A stretch of DNA of 64,000 nucleotides, taken from Schizochytrium sp. TIO01 (Eukaryota > Sar > Bigyra > Thraustochytrida > Thraustochytriidae). The stretch spans positions 7,125,261 through 7,189,260 of the forward strand of contig SMSO01000031.1 of NCBI GenBank assembly GCA_004764695.1. Reading direction: 5' to 3'. Below, piece after piece: positions 20,214 to 29,765 of the stretch (position 1 is the stretch's first letter; every line of letters starts with the position of its first letter). Both the position numbers and the translations under genes were made by a program. The notes beneath the pieces are model-generated. The model was not told the origin of the DNA, made no database searches, and was given only the letters and a program-made list of their open reading frames with translations.

Positions 20214-22940
20214 TGTACCAAGCTATATTGTTTGCGAATTGGCCGTTCGAGTTGGAGTCCTCGAACTTCGCAACGTGGTGATCGATTGATCAATCAATAA
20301 AGGAATGATTAAGATGAAGTATCATTTTTTTACTGTTGGTCGTTAGGTGAGTTCTCACTAGTAAAGTCTAAGAGATCACTACGAGTCCGTGGTTAGTCTC
20401 TGGGGACCATATTCTATTGAACTCTAGTTCTTTGCTCTAAGCAACGAAGTCTTCAAAAATCAATGATGAGGTTTTTGACGCTAGTTAGGCTTCACGAAGG
20501 CTTTGTCTTCGAGTTGCAGCAGAGATCAAATAGAGAAACAATGAGAATCCGAAAATATTTCACATGTGGCGCTAAGATTTTTGGATAGGCGTGAATGTGA
20601 TAGGTTAGTAGTAAGACATGTTGCAATCGGAGCTACTTTACCAGGACTTCGGCATTGCAATGGCGATGTTATGCATTTGCATGGATTTGAAGTGCCCCCG
20701 TTTAAGAAACAGAAATTTGTAGTAGGCATGTAAATTTTTGGAAAAATTCTTATAAATATATGTGTGTGCAACGTAGATAGAGATCACGACATAAAGGCAT
20801 TTCCTTTTGGGATACTTGTTGATGTTGACGCGTAAGAAGATAATTTAGGGCTAAGCTTAGGGCAAGAGCTAATAGGTTATAACTCGCTCTGGCGCTTCGC
20901 TTACCACTTCCTTTATGGCAACCTTTAAAATCGCTCACAGATGTTAAAATTTCTTTTTTAAAGTAATAAATCATCTACAAAGCTAATCATGGCACCTCTC
21001 TTAAAGACTAACTATTTGATGTCTTGGTGAAATGATTGTTGCTTTGAGATAGTTTGTTTATTATAAAGTTGCAAAGTAATATGTTCAGTGTTTTGGACAA
21101 TGCGATTGCTTTGTATTTCTGTAAATCATTTTTCTTGCATTGTTTAGAGTTTTTTTACCCCAAAGGCGTCGTCCGCTGTTTCGGGGATATATGCGATGTA
21201 GTTAAAACCCCTAACATATATTTTGCACTCTGTCAAACCAGGCAAGTATTTTTTTAATTAAATCATTCCAAGTATTGAATCAATGTGTAGGCGTACCTAA
21301 TCCAATCGAGCCTACCCTTTCTGTTAGACTCTGCCCTGCTCATGACCGTAAAAACCTCGATAGCATCGTTTTGTCTTTCACATTTTCGACAACAATCACT
21401 CAACCACTTGCCAGGGCTCGCTCTCTTGTTAGACTACCTCTGTATGTTCCACCGCGCAAGCTTATCTTGAATGAACGAATATTTATTATTGAAAACACAA
21501 TACGAGTTGACAATCTCTTCTTCAAAGATTTCTTTGATCGTAATTGACACCTTTGGTGCAAAATAAGAGTTTGCTTCGAGAAGAGATTCGGCATATTTGA
21601 TACTACGCTGTGCCAGACTTGCTCCAGCCAACGCGTGGAAAAGCCAAAGGCAATAACTGAACAGAAACTAATAACAGAGTATCCCTTTCAGTTGCAAATT
21701 GATAAATCAAGATATCCTTCAATACAACTTGCTTCAAGAATCCCATAAACTATCATTTGGAGGTGCTTTGATAGCTTGGCGGTTCAAAGGATCCTTGTGA
21801 AAGATGCTGCGGAGCTCATGTGTGAGAAAAGTTGGCCCTGGACGGTAGGAAGTACCTAACTAGTGCTAAGTACCTGCGCACGCGAAGGAGGTAGCTACTA
21901 CTTACCTACCATAGTAAGAGTCTTTAGCAGTCACAAAGGAAATATGAACAAGTACGCCAACTTCACTGAATGTCGAAACGAAGCAGGACAATTGTACATT
22001 AGGTACCTTCCTTTGCTATGAACGTCTACACGAACCGGACGCAGATGCAGCTCTGTCGATAAATCGACTTCTGCCCAATTAGAGTACTATCTGTTTTGGT
22101 CGGAGAATAGCTTTTCACTTCGAAGAAAGACTGTCTCAAGGTGGTAGATAAAACCGGATGTGAGGAGTACCTCCAGTATAGTCTCGAGGCAATCTACAAT
22201 AAGGGAAGCTAGATTCTTTAAGCTGCAACTACTGCATGGGCCCGCACCCTTAGTAGTATGCTTACGTTAGCATCAATGTTACAAAACATTGCAACCTATG
22301 CCATGTCCTGTGGTATTTTTCAACCCTGAAATATGCGCATCTAAAGTTACATTTTACTCCAAATGCTACGATAGCCTATACTTGTGCCGATGAGCGATAT
22401 GTTCTGCCTTGAGTTCTACCCCTGGCAAGTCAAAGTATCGATTGAACATTGAATCGATCAGTGTTAGTCTATCACAACACTGCTCACTCTGACATCGAAC
22501 CTGGCATTCTCAACTTGCCTCCAAGCGCCCAAACTCGAGGGTCCAGCAGCTGCTTCTCTTTTCTCCCATTTCTATTGACTCCAAGGGAGACGCCTCGGGG
22601 GCTGAGTTTGGCACATTCAAGCAACCTCGGTTATTAGTTCTGTCATACCTGATATTTTGTCGAATCAGCAGAGGCAGCTTTGTGCGAGTTGGATCCATCC
22701 TCAGCTGCACTTAGGCACCTAACTCTTTTCATTTCCTTCCAGTCATTTACCCAATTATTTCGGCAATCAATCCCAAGATGGTGTCGCCGCCATTTTACCC
22801 AACGATCAATCGCAAATCAAACGCAAATCAAACGCAAGTGAGCCAGCTCGCTCGCAGTGGTGGTCACTGGGCCCGAGCATCACACCACAAAACCCCCAAA
22901 AGAGGAGAAGAAGAAGAAGAAGAAGAAGAAGAAGAAGAAG

Positions 22941-22971
<31 letters not shown>

Positions 22972-23742
22972 GACCAGGCACGGCCGAGTGACAGGCGACG
23001 AGGCCCTTGCGTGCCGCATTTTGCAATGCACAAACAACCAAGTCGTCTTTAAAGTAAGAGCGCAGGCACTTGCTTCATTGGAATGGACCTCTTGAGGTCT
23101 CTGAGCTGGTTTAGACTAGCACTTCTCGCATGCGGCGCCTTCTTGCCCGGGGCCCCCCTCATGCGCCAGATCCTCCCCCTGTGAATAGTGGATAGCAGAG
23201 ACATCACAAAGTGCCAAAAGAAAATGGGGGGCAATGCGCGAGTCTGGAAGGGAGGGCGCGCGACTCTTTTTCAGTGAAAAGGAGCTCAAGCAAACTCGAA
23301 AAAGGGAGGCGCCAAGACCTCTTCCTCTTGGAGAGACTCGCGCACGCGCGGTCACCGAAGGGGGTGGCGTGCCTGCCGCAGGAGGGGAAGTTGGCAGAAT
23401 TGCCGCAAAGGCAGGCATCGCCGGCTGGAGGAACCGAGCGGACCCGGGAGCTTGTCCGCGTGCGTCCTGAAGCAGTGGCATTGACTCGTCTTTTTGAACC
23501 TGTTCGCTCGTTCAACACCTTTTTTTATTGTTATTAAAGTTGCTATTTTCTCCCTCTCTGTCTTTGTCTTTTTGTGTTTGTGTCTGTTTCCAAGTCTGAA
23601 AGAAAGGACATACATACGTACGCAAGCAGTGGATTGCTTGCTTGACTGATTGCAGCATTGTAAGCGAGGGGTCCCTCCCTGCACGTAGGTGACGACTGCT
23701 CGTGGAGTGGACTCAACACGCGGAAGGAGTAAGCGTGACAAG
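20214..23742. other. Long divergent spacer between PRIM2 and the GPCR gene
   Basis: No convincing gene on either strand. It includes a GAA microsatellite and a GC-rich block (about 22975-23480) just upstream of the receptor, which may hold its promoter and any upstream exon. Confidence 0.5.
22904..22970. repeat. (GAA)n trinucleotide repeat
   Basis: About 22 GAA units, nearly uninterrupted; a pure purine tract on the + strand that could form triplex DNA. The Glu-rich ORF it creates is not accepted as a gene. Confidence 0.9.
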
Positions 23743-26511
23743 ATGGAGCGTGTGGCAATATTTTCGATGCTGACGCAGAGTGATGGCTCAGAGGTAGAAA
23801 GCTATTGGAAATCACTTGTTATCAGCAGCTTGCTGGGCATTCGTGAGCACTGTGATACAGACAACGTAATTGTGGAGGTCCGAGATACGGTTGGATCAGC
23901 AGCACCTGCTATTGAGGAATTTTTACAAAGTGAACTGCAGGAGGATGGGGGCATTGACGTTATTGTGGGACCTGCCCTGTCAGCTGTGGCAGTGCCTTTG
24001 TCTACGCTCGCAGGAGTACGCGGTGTGCCTATCATCTCGTACAGCGCCACGTCTCGCGACCTTAGCCCAGATAACCTATTTGCAAGAGTTCTCCCCTCCG
24101 ATGCAGAGACAACGCAAGTGCTCTGCCAGCTATTTTCAGATGTGGATATTCAGAATGTTGCTTTGATCTTTGTTGATGACGATTACGGCACTGCATATCG
24201 AGACTCACTTATTAAAGCTTGTGATGATATTGGTATTGAGGTATACGCCACAAGTTTTCAGCAAGACTCTGAATCTTCTGTTACTTTCGCAATGGACTTT
24301 GTTACCTCTCGCAAATTGAATATTGTTGTTACTGTCTCTTTTTCACAGTCCTTACCAACCATATTTAAGCATGCTGGACCTGATCACGTTTTTATTGGAA
24401 GTGATGCTGTTACGCTTGAGGGTTTGGACGAATTTATACAAATGGACCCTGAAAACAACGCTAAGTTTGTAGAAAACCATGTACTACGGGTACAGGCAAC
24501 GGGCGCAAACCATGGTTCCCTTTTCGAAGACTTTTCGGGTCGCTGGCTGACCTTGGCTAATGACGAAAACACTTTACAATACCTCAATGATTATATGGAC
24601 TCTGTAAACGTCTCACATGTGGACGCGGCTTTTTTCAATAATACCGTAGAGAACATGTCACTCTATATTCCTTTTGCATATGATGCAAGTTGGTCAGTAT
24701 GTGATACTCTTCGAAACTATAGTGATGTTCTTGCAGATATTGACACAAAAACACAACGTGGCGCGGCACTATGGGACGCAATAGTGTCGAACGACTTCGA
24801 GGGTGTATCTGGATATATTCATATTGACCCAGAAACGGGTACTCGAGACGTTGCCTCGTCAAACTTTGTCATAGAGCGTTTTCGTAGCGATCCGGTCACA
24901 GCTTACTCAACAGCCATGTATTCTGAGGGCAATTGGACCATAGATAATGATACATTTCTCAGCCTTCCGCCGGATGTGACTGTAAATACGCAGAACAACT
25001 ACATACATCCAACAGCGAAAATAATTCTGGTTGTTTTGGCGGTCCTACTCATTTGCTGGACAATCTTTCTAATCGGCTTTACCTGGGTGAAGCGACGTAC
25101 CCGTATCATGTCCCGGGCCCAGCCCACAATATTGATGCTTTTCCTTGTTGGTGTAGTCCTGTCCTCCTGTAGTTTATTCTTCATTGGAGTTGAGGACCTC
25201 GAAACGGACCTTGGTCAGGAGTTTCAGAACTTTTCGTGCATGGCACTCTACTGGTCGTGGAGCGTTGGTACTGTGCTGACTTTTGGAGCCTTGACTGCTA
25301 AGCTCTACCGAATATATCGCATTTTTCATAACAGAGCTCTAAAAAGAATTCGCATTACTAACATGCATCTTTATGGTGCGATTGTCGGGATTGTTGCTCT
25401 TGATGTTGTGATTCTTACAATTTGGTCATCTGTCTCTCCTCTACAGTGGGAGCGCACTATCGAAGCGACAGATATATTTGGAAACGCAATCATTACATAT
25501 GGAAGCTGCACTTCCGAGCAGGAAAATGTTTTCTTAGCACTCTTGCTCAGTTACACCTTTCTCCTTTTTCTCACTGGTGCAGTGTTTTCCTTTATGGTTC
25601 GTAATACTCCTTCAGAGTTCCAGGAGAGCACACATATTGTTATCAGCCTCGTTTCTCAAGTGCAGTTATATTGCTTGGGTTTCTTAATTCTTTTCATTTT
25701 CCCGCATGATAATTCGGACGCCCGATTCATTGTCATGTCAATTGTCATTTTCTTCAACAATCTCCTGATCACTCTCGTTATATATGTACCGAAGTTTCTA
25801 GCTTTGCATAATAACACTGATCGAGCTAACTCAATCAATACGTACTCTCGGTCTACGCCTGTTCAGCAACAGCGCGTCGGTCCCTCTTCACACCACCAGT
25901 TGCTCAGTTCTGCTCTTTCAGACCCCCCACGGTCCGAAATCCCCTCGGGCTCAAGTTATCCTCAACTCGACTTGCGTCGGTTTCCGTCTAGCATCGATGT
26001 ACAGAATCGCCGAGACGCATCCGTTCAGGTTAAGTTGTGTAACGATGGTCACTTTGAAAGTGAGTGCTATATTGGGGCTGTGCACCATCTCAGCTGTTCT
26101 TCATCGCTTATGGAGAGCCCTGATGAAAGTGAAATTGCCGAAGATGAGAAAGCGTTACTTGGAGAATTTACTGCCGATCATCCTGCGCATGCACTTGATC
26201 ATGGAACAGAGCCACTTTCTAGCGTCACGATGCACAGCCACGATGATGATGACAATGAGGCTGATGCCGACCCTTGTAAACATGGTGAGCGTGACGTTGA
26301 GGAGGATTCTCATGGCGGCGGCAGTTTTTCTCGAAGTCATCAAGAAACCCGGCAAGCAACAGCGTCCACTGGGAGCAGTGCTACCACTGGTGAAGTGCAT
26401 GATAGCCCTTACCATTCTGATGATGGGGGTGAAGTGAGTCGAAATCTCAACAACGTGAATAGCCAGCAAGACAACGTCGACGATGATTCTGTTTTTCTGA
26501 CTATTACATAA
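23743..26511 (+). CDS. Class C G-protein-coupled receptor, GABA-B-like
   Basis: 922 residues from the first ATG. Residues 1 to about 400 form a periplasmic-binding-protein (ANF receptor) ligand domain: VAIFSML at the start, IDVIVGPALSAV, GVPIISYSATSRDLS, VALIFVDDDYG. Seven membrane helices follow (about 427-449, 460-484, 497-522, 542-565, 593-617, 631-655, 662-690). GABA-B-family marks include the segment after TM3 (GALTAKLYRIYRIF), the RNTPSEFQES stretch before TM6 and VPKFLAL after TM7. The cytoplasmic tail of about 230 residues is rich in Ser, His, Asp and Glu. Ligand unknown. Oddity: the ATG lies directly before the first beta-strand of the binding domain, so no signal peptide is encoded. 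Either an upstream exon carries it or insertion depends on TM1. Alternating-strand neighbours give no functional hint. Confidence 0.93.
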   Translation: MERVAIFSMLTQSDGSEVESYWKSLVISSLLGIREHCDTDNVIVEVRDTVGSAAPAIEEFLQSELQEDGGIDVIVGPALSAVAVPLSTLAGVRGVPIISYSATSRDLSPDNLFARVLPSDAETTQVLCQLFSDVDIQNVALIFVDDDYGTAYRDSLIKACDDIGIEVYATSFQQDSESSVTFAMDFVTSRKLNIVVTVSFSQSLPTIFKHAGPDHVFIGSDAVTLEGLDEFIQMDPENNAKFVENHVLRVQATGANHGSLFEDFSGRWLTLANDENTLQYLNDYMDSVNVSHVDAAFFNNTVENMSLYIPFAYDASWSVCDTLRNYSDVLADIDTKTQRGAALWDAIVSNDFEGVSGYIHIDPETGTRDVASSNFVIERFRSDPVTAYSTAMYSEGNWTIDNDTFLSLPPDVTVNTQNNYIHPTAKIILVVLAVLLICWTIFLIGFTWVKRRTRIMSRAQPTILMLFLVGVVLSSCSLFFIGVEDLETDLGQEFQNFSCMALYWSWSVGTVLTFGALTAKLYRIYRIFHNRALKRIRITNMHLYGAIVGIVALDVVILTIWSSVSPLQWERTIEATDIFGNAIITYGSCTSEQENVFLALLLSYTFLLFLTGAVFSFMVRNTPSEFQESTHIVISLVSQVQLYCLGFLILFIFPHDNSDARFIVMSIVIFFNNLLITLVIYVPKFLALHNNTDRANSINTYSRSTPVQQQRVGPSSHHQLLSSALSDPPRSEIPSGSSYPQLDLRRFPSSIDVQNRRDASVQVKLCNDGHFESECYIGAVHHLSCSSSLMESPDESEIAEDEKALLGEFTADHPAHALDHGTEPLSSVTMHSHDDDDNEADADPCKHGERDVEEDSHGGGSFSRSHQETRQATASTGSSATTGEVHDSPYHSDDGGEVSRNLNNVNSQQDNVDDDSVFLTIT

Positions 26512-27310
26512 TTTTGTACTCCTTTCTATTCTATAAAATTCCTATGTTTCCTCTGTGTTTTACCACTGTAGTTATCTTTTTCAACGTTGCCCTATCGATT
26601 TTTGAAGTGAAATTGACGACATGCACCATACGTTCTTATATCTAATTTTGTACCTGGGAACATTGGCATCAACTTTTAAGACTCGTAACTTCGTTTTCAG
26701 ATTGCCAGGAGCGGAACTTTAGATTATTCAGAGAAAAGCACTTGACCGAGAATTTAGTTGAAGAACGAAAAAATACAGCATCAAAATTAAGCATTAGCGT
26801 GCCATGGTGGTAAACCACTAAATGGGTCAAGGAAATCGCAATATCCTCTGGCTTGAACGAATAATTTATGCCTATTAGGATGATACTACCAACCAGTAAT
26901 CAAATCAAAACATTGCGATAACTTAAGAAAATAGTAGCTGCAGTCTCAGACATTTGAGATTGCACAGGGCGAGATAAACTCATGGGAAGAGGTTTTCAGA
27001 AGGTGTTGAATGTTATCACAGATGCAAATGAGTGAAAGGAAGAGGAAAGAACAGCAAGATTAAACCCAAGATCCTTCCCTTGGTGCAGGGAGGAAAGAGT
27101 GGTGACAGATGCACGATATAGAAGATGTAGTTGTAGGAAATGTAAAAAAATGGTGGGTCATGGAGAACAAAACTGTTTGCTTTCATATTTTTGGGGTTTT
27201 TTTGTTTGCTTGTATATTGTAAATCATGTTTCCAATATGCCTAAATACCGACTGGGGATTACTACATCCGTGCCAGAAATGGTACGTTTGCGATAGAGAA
27301 ACAGACACAC
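26512..27310. other. 3' gap between GPCR and eIF5A genes
   Basis: Convergent non-coding interval; no gene or RNA recognised. Confidence 0.5.
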
Positions 27311-27790
27311 TTAGTCGGACTCCTTGTAGTCAGTGATGACCTCAGACTCCATGGCCTTGGTCACGGTGACCTGGACCTCCTTGCCGTTGGCAATAGCGGC
27401 ACGGATCTTCTCACCGAGGGTGGGGTCCGGGGAGTTCTCGTCGGGGCAGCGGAGATCCTCACGGGTCTCGCCGTTCTCCTCCATGAGGGAGGCGAAGCCA
27501 TCCTCGGAAACATCGAGAAGGTCGTAGGTGGTGACGGTCACGAAGGGAGCGGTCATGTTGTGGGAAGTCGGGGAGATATCGACCTTCTTGGCACCGGTGA
27601 AGATATCGGTACCGGTGATGTTGGCCTTGGCGTGACCGTGCTTGCCGGTCTTGGAGGTGGTGACCTCGATGACCTTGCAGGGGAAGCCCTTGAGGAGGAC
27701 AATCATGCCCTTCTTGACCTCACCAGCACGGATGGGGTACGTCTTCTCGGACACCTCGCCGGCGGCCTCGAACGTGTCAACTTCAGCCAT
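27311..27790 (-). CDS. Translation initiation factor eIF5A
   Basis: Binds the ribosomal E site and helps peptide-bond formation and termination, especially at proline-rich stretches. 159 residues, the normal length. The hypusination loop TSKTGKHGHAK is intact and the lysine that becomes hypusine is K50, as in human. The N-terminal SH3-like barrel (KKGMIVLLKGFPCKVIEV) and the C-terminal OB fold (about residues 84-155, ending EVQVTVTKAMESEVI) are complete. Codon choice is strongly biased to C- and G-ending codons, as in the IDH gene, fitting high expression. On its own strand an AATATATATG sequence (about 27909-27919) lies roughly 120 bases before the ATG and could be a TATA element. It converges on the GPCR gene. 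Confidence 0.98.
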   Translation of the reverse strand: MAEVDTFEAAGEVSEKTYPIRAGEVKKGMIVLLKGFPCKVIEVTTSKTGKHGHAKANITGTDIFTGAKKVDISPTSHNMTAPFVTVTTYDLLDVSEDGFASLMEENGETREDLRCPDENSPDPTLGEKIRAAIANGKEVQVTVTKAMESEVITDYKESD

Positions 27791-28743
27791 TTTTGATAAG
27801 TTTTGGGACTCGACGATCTACGTAAATCTGTTTTGTTCGCAAAAATCAATGAAGTTCACGGTTAGTTTCTTGTCATTTTCATGTGATAGACAATATAAAC
27901 ACCTCCCTTGCATATATATTCGCCTCGCCTCGCCTGCACGTTCTCATTCCGTTTTGGTTCTGTCCTCGTTCCTTTCCAAGATCATTCTCCTACTCTGCAG
28001 AGACTGTGCCGGCACTCCCCGGATTCTTCAATCCTCCCTTCGTCATTCCTCCATCGTTACTCCCTCGAAATCCTCTTCATCGCACAGGGCAGCACCTGAT
28101 CAATACTCCGTATCAGTCAGGAGAAGAAAGAGAGGAAACTGACAATAAAAGAGAGAGGAAGAGAAGAAGAGAAACCAGCGTGATTAATAAAAAAAGTCAA
28201 TCAATCACTCGATCCAGAGAACCTCCCGACACGCTCCAGGATCGGGCGCCGCGAGCCACGTGACCGGTCTCTGCTAGCCAGTGCTGGTTCCATAGTGCTA
28301 GCCGTCAAGAGAGTAGCAAAGCCGCAAGCTCGCAGACCACAGACAGCTAACTGATTTAGAAAGAAAGAGAGAGACGAACAGAGAGACAAGCGAAGAAGCT
28401 GAGGCCGCCTCGTCTCCATGCGGCATCCCGCCCATGAAGCGACCGCACGGCAGGGCCAGAAAGCCGCGAGCCCCAGCACGTAAGAATATGCACGACCACG
28501 AGGCCGCACAGCGCCGCCAGGGGAGCCGCAGGCCCCGCCCAAGCGAGCTCGTCGTCGCACGTACCTGATGAACCTGGTGGATGTGAGTCTGCTCGAGATG
28601 AGGCGCCCTGAAAAGAAGAATACATGTTTGTGTGGCGGCGAAAGTGCACCTTAATCCTGCCTGGTCGTGCAGAAAAAAGCCCTCCTTATTATATGGCCAA
28701 CCGCGGCCGGTGGTAGGTATATTAAGGCGCATCTGATTAAAAG

Positions 28744-28789
28744 CCACCTTAATCGCCATCCTCCGCCTCAAGGAGGGTGATTAAGGCGG
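28744..28789. repeat. Two-tier hairpin with GATTAAGGYGG arms
   Basis: CCACCTTAATC (28744-28754) pairs with GATTAAGGCGG (28779-28789) at 10 of 11 positions. Inside it CCTCC (28760-28764) pairs with GGAGG (28772-28776) around a seven-base loop. More copies of the arm lie just upstream: ACCTTAATC at about 28650 and ATTAAGGCG at about 28721. Confidence 0.6.
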
Positions 28790-29506
28790 TTTTGCGCGGG
28801 AAATGGGTGGCTTTTGTTGCGCTTGGACAGAGATGATGGGTCTCCTATAGCATGGATGAAACACTGCGGCAATCTGAGGGAGGGACCCGGGGCCCTCTGG
28901 AGATTAGCAGTGTGTGGGGCTGCTCCCTCTCTGGGTAGATTTCCTGAAAATGGGATGCTGTGGGGGAGAGGGACAAAAGCTCTGCAGACACACCAGGCGC
29001 ACCTTTTTAACCAGGAGATGTGGTGAGGAAGAGTGTTGCACAAATGAGATGTGGCACTACCTCTACTGTCACTGATATAAATTGTAAGCTGTGGGAGAAT
29101 ACTTCATATTGAGACAAGGTACTTGCGAAGGACTTGGAAGGAAAGGAGTTTTAGTTTTAGTTTTTGTTTTTACTTTTATTTTTTGTTTCTATTTTACAAA
29201 AAACAAAAGGTACTCATATGTTGACTACATAAATGAAACTTGCGATCGACTCCTTACTACAAGTTTAGCACATCTCCGCAAAATACAATAAAGAAACCAA
29301 CAAACAAAGCAGAAAGAGAAGCCGCCGTACTGCTATTGCCTGGTAGCCGACTTCTACACATGAGGGGCTCGCTCTCAGTTGGTCAGTTAATATTACGCTG
29401 TCATTATTTTGCTAATTCTTTGAGTCATCATGATTGATCAATTTCCACAATTCAATTATAATCATAATCATAAGAAGACTGAAGTCAAGCTCAGTTAGTT
29501 AGTTAT

Positions 29507-29713
29507 TTATTCCCTCAGAACCGCCTCGTGCGCGGCACTGAGGGCGCCGAAAACGTCGTCCAGAGCGACATCGCTGAGGAGGAGGCGATCGGCGGGCCAG
29601 TCAGCCGCAGACAGACCAGTGCTGCCACCAGAGAGGCAGCCAAAGAGGGAAAAGCAAACCTCAAGAAGCAGCGCAAACCCAACGACGATGGTGCATGCAT
29701 CCATCACCGTCAT
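29507..29713 (-). CDS. Candidate 68-residue membrane micro-protein
   Basis: Not recognised. From the ATG at 29713 the frame encodes an N-terminal hydrophobic helix (about residues 4-25: MDACTIVVGFALLLEVCF), a Gly/Ser turn, and a C-terminal amphipathic acidic helix (LLLSDVALDDVFGALSAAHE). Almost no codon ends in A, a bias shared with the strong genes of this window and unlike the surrounding spacer. The frame is also open upstream through an AAATAAAC repeat (FVYFVY...) but without an ATG there. It could be the last exon of a longer gene, a micro-protein, or chance. Confidence 0.3.
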   Translation of the reverse strand: MTVMDACTIVVGFALLLEVCFSLFGCLSGGSTGLSAADWPADRLLLSDVALDDVFGALSAAHEAVLRE

Positions 29714-29716
29714 AGA

Positions 29717-29765
29717 CAAATAAACAAAATAAACAAAATAAACAAAGTAAACAAAGTAAACAAAA
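29717..29765. repeat. AAATAAAC-type tandem repeat
   Basis: Tandem AAAC, AAAT and AAGT units, about twelve 4-base steps. It resembles 2925-2972. Confidence 0.8.

Noticed and set aside
22778-23095. Glu-rich 105-codon ORF and Leu-rich antisense ORF
   Set aside because: Produced by the GAA microsatellite; the flanks lack protein-like character.
28201-28771. GC-rich 119- and 157-codon ORFs on the - strand
   Set aside because: Overlapping frames are equally open, composition is Arg/Ser/Ala-rich without pattern, and no motif is seen; more likely a promoter-type GC block.
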